Positions 59,333 to 64,000 of a stretch of 64,000 nt of DNA are shown here, in pieces. Numbering within the stretch: the stretch's first letter is position 1; the number at the start of each line of letters is the position of its first letter. The notes beneath the pieces were generated by a model. That model did no database searches. It saw only the letters and a program-made list of their open reading frames with translations, and had not been told where the DNA came from. The stretch is from CAWAHD01 sp963781785 (GTDB taxonomy: Bacteria > Planctomycetota > Planctomycetia > Isosphaerales > Isosphaeraceae), in assembly GCA_963781785.1 (NCBI GenBank), contig CAWAHD010000002.1, forward strand, positions 2,542,001 to 2,606,000, in the 5' to 3' direction. Both the position numbers and the translations under genes were made by a program.

Positions 59333-61945
59333 TTACTGGGGGGTCGTCGTGCTCCCCGCTGAAGTCGCTGCAGGCGCATTGGTGCTGCCAGTGCTGCGCA
59401 TACTCCAGACCTCGACGCTGCCTTTTTGCTGTTTGTCCACTGCGCCGATCGCGAGCATGCGGCCTTGTGGCGCGATCGCGAAATCGTTCCATCGTGCGTC
59501 CTGGTGGGAGTCAGCCGGCCGGATTTCGCGATTCAGATTCCCTGTCCCGGTTTCCAGAAACCGGATCGATCGTCCGCCGCAAAGCGCGACGATGCTTGTG
59601 CCATCGGGCAAGAATGCGATCGGTGTGGCCCAGCCAGGAACGTTGACCTGCCAACGCTCAATGCCGGACGAAACGCGTACAAGGCTCACGTCACCCGTGC
59701 TGGGGTTCTCCGGCCCGCCATCGTCAAAACGCTGCGTGCCGATCGCGAGCAGCGTGCTATCCGGCGAGAACGCGATGGCATGTGTGCCGCCGTTGGCGGT
59801 TGACTCGAAGCTGCGAATCCGATCGCCGGTCTGGGCACTCCAGATGACGACGCCGGTCCCGGATTGACGATCGTCCAGCCAGCTTCCGGCGCTGGCCAGT
59901 AATCTCCCATCCGGAGAAAAAGAGACCGCGCTGGCATGGCTATGCCCGACCAGATCGTGCTTGAGCGTCCCGGTCTTGACGTCCCAGATCTTTAGCCGGC
60001 CCGGACCTGTACTCAACTCGCCTAACCGTTGTGCGCTGTCAAACACGCGAGAGTAGTCAGCAAACGAGCTGCCGCACATGGCCAGAAGGCTGCCGTCGGG
60101 CGAAAACGCCAGGGACGCGACGCTCCCCATCGCTCGCCTGACCGGCTTCCAATTCTCCGGCGTCCCTTTGTCCGCGAGCCTCGCCATCACGTCATCCAGT
60201 GACCCCACGAGCTCGCCGGTCCGCACCTTGAAGAATTTGACCTGACCGATACTGGTCCCAACGGCCACGATGTCCCCATCGGGCGCAAACGCGAGTGCCG
60301 TTGGTTCCATGTGGGAGACTCGTTCGGTCGCGGCGAGCACCGTGTCGAGATCGGCCGCGGTGAGCTCTAGCGAGACGACGGTCTTCCCCGTCTCGGCGTC
60401 CAGAATGTCTGCCGATGGCGTCCAGTCATTTTTGACTCGGCTCGTTCCATTTCCTTCCATGATCAACGTCGGGTTACCATTCGCAACGGCGATCAGTTTG
60501 CCGTCCGCTGAATACGCGATCCTGATGCCATGGCCCTTTGTGAGGCCCGGAAAATGGAGCACGCGTCCTGGCATGGCTTCCATCGCTTTCGGCTGTGATT
60601 CGGCCGGTTGTGTTTGGGCAGCCTCCGCACCCGGAGTCGAGCGAGATCCGCTCGAGTCAGGGCCGTTCGACGTCTGCCAGATCAATCTTCCGAGCAAACC
60701 CAGAGCCAGTGCCGTGATGATGACAATCACTCCTGGCAAACGACGTGAGACGGAAAGGAGACGACCGACTTTGGATCGGGGCACAAGTGAAGCCGGCAGC
60801 GGCACGGCAGTCGGTTGCTGGAGGTGGGCGAGGCATTGCTCCAGCAACCGTGAGACCTCGTGGGCTGACGCGAAACGGTCGTCGGGCCGTTTCGACATGA
60901 GTCTGGCGATGATTCTGCATAGCCATTCGGGGATGTCGGGATTGATCTCGCGGATCGGTCTGGGCTCTTCGTCCGTGACGCGTCGCAGGACGCCGTAGCT
61001 CGTTTCAGCCCGGAACGGGGCGCGGCCTGTAGACATTGCGTACAGCACGCTGCCCAGGCTGAACAAGTCGCTGCGCTGGTCGAGTGCTTCGCCGCGCGCT
61101 TGCTCCGGCGACATGTACTGGGGCGTGCCGGCGATGACGCCCGTCTTCGTCAGGTTGGCATCGTCGGCTGCGCGGGCGAGCCCGAAGTCGGTCAACTTCA
61201 CACGCTCGGTGCCATCGGCAAGCAAGATGTTCGCCGGCTTGACGTCGCGGTGAACGAGTCCCTGTGCGTGGGCGGCGGCCAGGCCGGCCGCCGCTTGCAT
61301 TCCGATTCGCAGAATCTCGACGACCGCGAGCGGCCCGTCGTTATCGAGCCGGTGCTGCAAAGACGGCCCTCGCACATAAGGCATGACGAGATAGGGGAGC
61401 CCCTCCAGATCCGCCACGCCGTGAATTTCCATCACGTTGTCGTGGACCACCGCCGCGGCCGCCTGGGCTTCACGCGAGAAACGCTTCCGTGCGGCTCCAC
61501 TGCTGCCGAGATGGGGCGCGAGCACTTTGATCGCAACGTACCGATTGAGGGCGGCATCAAACGCTTTCAAGACGACACCCATTCCACCGGATCCAATCAC
61601 TCCCACGACCTCGTACGTCCCCAGCCTGCCGAGCATCCGATCGTCATCCGTCGGCGCTAACAGCTTGAGGACCATGGCGTGGCTGAACGACGCGTCGCCG
61701 CCCGTGGCCGAATCGAGCGCAGAGTCACCGGGCCGCAGAGAATCGGGTGACAGTTGCTGGCCCCGCAGAGAATCGCTGACTCCCGCCCAGATGTCGTCGC
61801 CGGCGGCGGTCGCTTCCAGCCGGCGGCGGCATTCGTTGCAGTCATCCAGGTGCATCTCGAATGCCGCCTGTTCCGCGTCGCCCAACTGCTGTCGCAGGAA
61901 CAGCTCGATCCGATTCGGATCGCATCTCATTCGGTTGTCGTTCAC
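59333..61945 (-). CDS. Ser/Thr protein kinase with zinc-finger N-terminus and WD40 C-terminus
   Basis: 870 residues from GTG 61945, chosen because AGGAGGTCGCAGC sits directly upstream. Residues 1-45 carry a zinc-binding anti-sigma-like motif (HLDDCNECRRRLE). The kinase domain follows (about 105-385: GSGGMGVVLKAFD, VAIKVLA, HRDVKPANILL, DFGLARA, GTPQYMSPEQ), then one transmembrane helix (VIVIITALALGLLGRLIW) and a WD40-type propeller outside (ALAFAPDGDIVAVGTS, SLAFSPDGSLLAMCGS, AVSFSPDGRLLASAGS). It lies 55 bp after an ECF sigma gene, so a sigma/kinase signalling pair is likely, with the zinc finger possibly contacting the sigma factor. Confidence 0.92.
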   Translation of the reverse strand: MNDNRMRCDPNRIELFLRQQLGDAEQAAFEMHLDDCNECRRRLEATAAGDDIWAGVSDSLRGQQLSPDSLRPGDSALDSATGGDASFSHAMVLKLLAPTDDDRMLGRLGTYEVVGVIGSGGMGVVLKAFDAALNRYVAIKVLAPHLGSSGAARKRFSREAQAAAAVVHDNVMEIHGVADLEGLPYLVMPYVRGPSLQHRLDNDGPLAVVEILRIGMQAAAGLAAAHAQGLVHRDVKPANILLADGTERVKLTDFGLARAADDANLTKTGVIAGTPQYMSPEQARGEALDQRSDLFSLGSVLYAMSTGRAPFRAETSYGVLRRVTDEEPRPIREINPDIPEWLCRIIARLMSKRPDDRFASAHEVSRLLEQCLAHLQQPTAVPLPASLVPRSKVGRLLSVSRRLPGVIVIITALALGLLGRLIWQTSNGPDSSGSRSTPGAEAAQTQPAESQPKAMEAMPGRVLHFPGLTKGHGIRIAYSADGKLIAVANGNPTLIMEGNGTSRVKNDWTPSADILDAETGKTVVSLELTAADLDTVLAATERVSHMEPTALAFAPDGDIVAVGTSIGQVKFFKVRTGELVGSLDDVMARLADKGTPENWKPVRRAMGSVASLAFSPDGSLLAMCGSSFADYSRVFDSAQRLGELSTGPGRLKIWDVKTGTLKHDLVGHSHASAVSFSPDGRLLASAGSWLDDRQSGTGVVIWSAQTGDRIRSFESTANGGTHAIAFSPDSTLLAIGTQRFDDGGPENPSTGDVSLVRVSSGIERWQVNVPGWATPIAFLPDGTSIVALCGGRSIRFLETGTGNLNREIRPADSHQDARWNDFAIAPQGRMLAIGAVDKQQKGSVEVWSMRSTGSTNAPAATSAGSTTTPQ

Positions 61946-62000
61946 GCTGCGACCTCCTGGCAAACTATACACACCAGCCGGCGGAATCTGACACGCCGGC

Positions 62001-62600
62001 CTACGTGTCCTGCTCGTACTCGGTCACTTTCTCCTGGATTCGCCGGATCACGCGGCTGCGCGCGGCGTAAATCGCTCCTGGGTTTTTCGCGAGTTCCTCG
62101 GCCACGACCTCGACCGAGCGTCCCTCAACAGCGGTCAGCCAGAACGCGTCCCACACGGCCAGATGGAACTCCTTGCGAACCTGCCGCGCGGCCCAGCGGA
62201 ACACTTCACGCCGGTGCTCGAGCCGTATCAGGTCGGAATCGGGGCCAGTGCGCGACTCCTGTTGATTCAACACCGCCAGGAGCGCCGAGTCGCCTGAGCC
62301 GCGGTCTGGCCTTCCGCGAGTCAGAGCATTGAGAATTCCGTTGTGAGCCACCCGATTGAGCCAAGTGCGGAACCTCGCCCGCTCCGGATCGTGTTCCCGC
62401 TCTAGCACGGCTTTGGCGATCGCTAACAGAATCTCTTGAGCGACATCATCCGCATCCGCTTCTTGCATTCCCTTTTGGCGAGCCAGCCGCACGATGACCG
62501 GCCGATAGATCTCGACGAACTCATGCCACGCCGCCTGATCCGCGGGATCGCGGACGCGGATCAGCAAGCTTGGTCGCGTGTCCGGCGTTGAGTCCATCAT
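62001..62600 (-). CDS. ECF sigma factor (planctomycete kinase-linked type)
   Basis: 199 residues. Region 2 reads LLIRVRDPADQAAWHEFVEI, then the conserved GMQEADADDVAQEILLAIAK and the DPERARFRTWLNRVAHN segment. Region 4 is AVWDAFWLTAVEGRSVEVVA with GAIYAARSRVIRRIQEKV as recognition helix. It should direct RNA polymerase to its own regulon. It is immediately upstream of and co-oriented with the Ser/Thr kinase, whose N-terminal zinc finger may hold it. The remnant at 1675-1905 belongs to the same family. Confidence 0.92.
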   Translation of the reverse strand: MMDSTPDTRPSLLIRVRDPADQAAWHEFVEIYRPVIVRLARQKGMQEADADDVAQEILLAIAKAVLEREHDPERARFRTWLNRVAHNGILNALTRGRPDRGSGDSALLAVLNQQESRTGPDSDLIRLEHRREVFRWAARQVRKEFHLAVWDAFWLTAVEGRSVEVVAEELAKNPGAIYAARSRVIRRIQEKVTEYEQDT

Positions 62601-62884
62601 GTTCGTCTTCTCTATCCTTTATATACACAGGTGCGGTCAGTCTCTGACATCCGCGGCGATCTCCTGTTGAAGTTTGGCCGATAACCTCCGGAATCAGCTC
62701 GCCGCAAATCATTTCAACGAGCCGTTCGTGTCTCACGTCGTGGCGGCGCGATTTGAACCCAAGAAACTACTGGCTCCCCGAGATGAGGAGTTAGCTTTCT
62801 CTCTCCGAAAATATCGTTTCGGGTCGTCGGATCAAACGGTATGATATTCCGAGACTTAGCTCGACCTGGTCTGTAGATCGACCC

Positions 62885-63126
62885 ATGCCTTGTGACGATC
62901 CGGGTTCGATCACGCGCTGGATCGCCGCCCTCAAGGCGGGCCAGGCGGCGGCCGTGCAACCGCTCGGAGAGCACGACTTATCCCGCGTCGTCGAGCTGGC
63001 CCAGGTGAAGCTCCGCTCGGTGCGGTGCAGGGACGACGGCGACGAGGAGGAGACCGCGCTGAGCGCCTTTGACTGCCTGTGAGCAGGGATGGCCCAGGGC
63101 GGGTTTCCTTCATGCCATGGCTGAGC
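62885..63126 (+). pseudogene. ECF sigma factor remnant next to kinase
   Basis: From ATG 62885 the frame reads MPCDDPGSITRWIAALKAGQ, AAAVQPLGEH and DGDEEETALSAFDCL, the start of another planctomycete ECF sigma family. A TGA at 63080-63082 interrupts it. In the same frame the next codons read AGMAQGGFPS, matching the family's continuation, until a second stop near 63126. Regions beyond the first third are missing; the kinase reading frame starts within the same DNA. It is a truncated sigma gene whose remainder was deleted. Confidence 0.6.
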
Positions 63127-64000
63127 GCCCCGCGGGGCAGGAGCATCTCTTTGGACACGCCGGAACCACGCGACGCCAGCCGCCTCGACGACGCGGCCTG
63201 CCGCCGCTTCGAGGCCGACTGGCGTGACGGCAAGCAACCGCGCGTGGACGAGTTCCTGGCCGACGTCCCCGTCGAAGGTCGCCCGGCGCTGCGGGTCAAG
63301 CTCGAGGCACTCGTTTGCGAGTTGCGGCAGGACGCCGGGACTCGCCAGACCGCGGCAACCGCCGCAGTGTCCACCGAGGCCGCGACCACCCCACCGAGGG
63401 CGTCTGACACTGTCGATTTCGAGGGCAACCGACCGCGCATCGACGACGCGGAAACCCTGGCTCCCACCGATACCGGCCCGACCACGGCAAGCGACGCCCT
63501 GACCGGCAGGGTGCCGGACCTGGGCCCAGAGTTCCGGCTTCTTCTCGCGGCGCTCGCGCCGCCGCGGGAGCCGGGGGAACTCGGCTGGCTCGGGCCGTAC
63601 AGGGTGCTCGATGTCCTCGGGGCCGGGGGCATGGGGGTTGTCTTCCGCGCCGAGGACGCGCAGCTCCACCGTGAGATCGCGCTCAAGACGATCCGCCCGG
63701 AGCTGGCGGTCGCCCCCGAGAACCTCACGCGATTCTTCCGCGAGGCGCGGGCAACGGCCGCCCTTCAGCACGACCACATCGTACCGATCTACCAGGTCAG
63801 CGAGGAACGCGGCGTGCCGTTCCTCGCTATGCCTTTGCTCCGTGGCAAGACGCTGGAAGACCGCCTCGCCGAGAAGCCCCGGCTGCCTCTGGCCGAGATC
63901 CTGCGAATCGGCGGGCAGGCCGCAGAGGGGCTGGCTGCACGCGCACGGAATTGGCCTGGTCCACCGGGACATCAAGCCGGCGAATATGTGGCTCGAGGCG
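63112..64000 (+). CDS. Ser/Thr protein kinase, partial, frameshifted
   Basis: The 3' end is outside the window. In the frame of ATG 63112 (a TTG at 63151 is possible) the leader reads CRRFEADWRDGKQPRVDEFL and LRVKLEALVCELR, the same module as in the kinases at 17984 and 19856. The kinase domain follows: YRVLDVLGAGGMGVVFRAED, IALKTIRPEL, FREARATAALQHDHIVPIYQ. Near 63935-63940 one extra base shifts the frame; the catalytic IGLVHRDIKPAN lies in the next frame, up to the window edge. Minus-strand open frames over this region are shadows. Confidence 0.75.
   Translation, partial: MPWLSAPRGRSISLDTPEPRDASRLDDAACRRFEADWRDGKQPRVDEFLADVPVEGRPALRVKLEALVCELRQDAGTRQTAATAAVSTEAATTPPRASDTVDFEGNRPRIDDAETLAPTDTGPTTASDALTGRVPDLGPEFRLLLAALAPPREPGELGWLGPYRVLDVLGAGGMGVVFRAEDAQLHREIALKTIRPELAVAPENLTRFFREARATAALQHDHIVPIYQVSEERGVPFLAMPLLRGKTLEDRLAEKPRLPLAEILRIGGQAAEGLAARARNWPGPPGHQAGEYVARG

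Noticed and set aside
62725..62790. Possible tRNA 3' half on the minus strand (T-loop-like GGTTCAAATC)
   Set aside because: The T-stem does not pair and no acceptor, D or anticodon arm can be formed around it.
62791..63975. A 394-codon minus-strand open frame
   Set aside because: It is antisense to the plus-strand sigma remnant and kinase, which have clear family motifs; the antisense frame is Arg/Pro-rich without similarity.

Overview
The window looks like a chromosomal segment of a high-GC planctomycete, probably of the Gemmataceae/Isosphaeraceae type. The sequence-level reasons are a DUF1592-type cytochrome-domain protein next to a DUF1552 protein, several Ser/Thr kinases that share a planctomycete-style N-terminal segment, an ECF sigma factor followed directly by a kinase, secreted proteins with LE-R-L-type N-terminal motifs, a sulfatase, and many two-gene modules without long operons. 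No tRNA, rRNA, CRISPR array or intact insertion sequence was found.

Layout. 1-1268: 5' part of a glycine-rich beta-helix surface protein (minus). 1269-2944: about 1.7 kb of decayed DNA holding an ECF sigma remnant. 2945-5370: MFS transporter and metallophosphoesterase, overlapping. 5711-8756: beta-propeller protein, a DUF6596-type sigma factor, and a divergent small ORF plus YCII pair. 8964-11436: Asp-box propeller plus MoaD/ThiS-like protein, then a HEAT-like/SMI1 protein. 11596-14093: O-methyltransferase homologue, membrane protein, YCII protein. 14306-17704: a light-response-like cluster of photolyase (joined to a truncated nucleotidyltransferase), fasciclin protein and a CarH/LitR-like MerR regulator. 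17984-20845: a kinase with membrane domain, a second kinase cut off by an array of 75-bp tandem repeats. 20889-24634: hypothetical, sulfatase, PNPOx and VOC enzymes, decayed DNA. 24684-30277: GntR-ABC operon with two tandem-duplicated permeases and a palindromic operator. 30714-38108: catalase-like protein, DUF1552 and DUF1592 pair, alcohol dehydrogenase, esterase. 38433-48020: ABC exporter fused to DUF1854, DUF4350-like/trypsin-like fusion protease, amidohydrolase, ricin-esterase-propeller protein. 48089-53487: a retron. 53942-64000: FKBP protein, M16 protease, hypothetical protein, sigma/kinase operon, a sigma remnant and the start of a third kinase.

The most notable system is a complete retron on the minus strand: ARM/HEAT-repeat protein, winged-helix/SWIM protein, a structured msr-msd RNA and a reverse transcriptase carrying both retron-specific motifs (NAxxH and VTG). 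This gene content matches what I recall as retron type XIII. The RNA has near-complementary ends (a1/a2) and a 22-bp perfect msd hairpin, all readable by eye.

A window-wide oddity is that about a dozen otherwise well-conserved genes are split by single-base insertions or deletions. This could be an indel-prone long-read draft or metagenome assembly, or real decay; the sequence alone does not decide. Frameshifted genes are reported here over their full reconstructed span.
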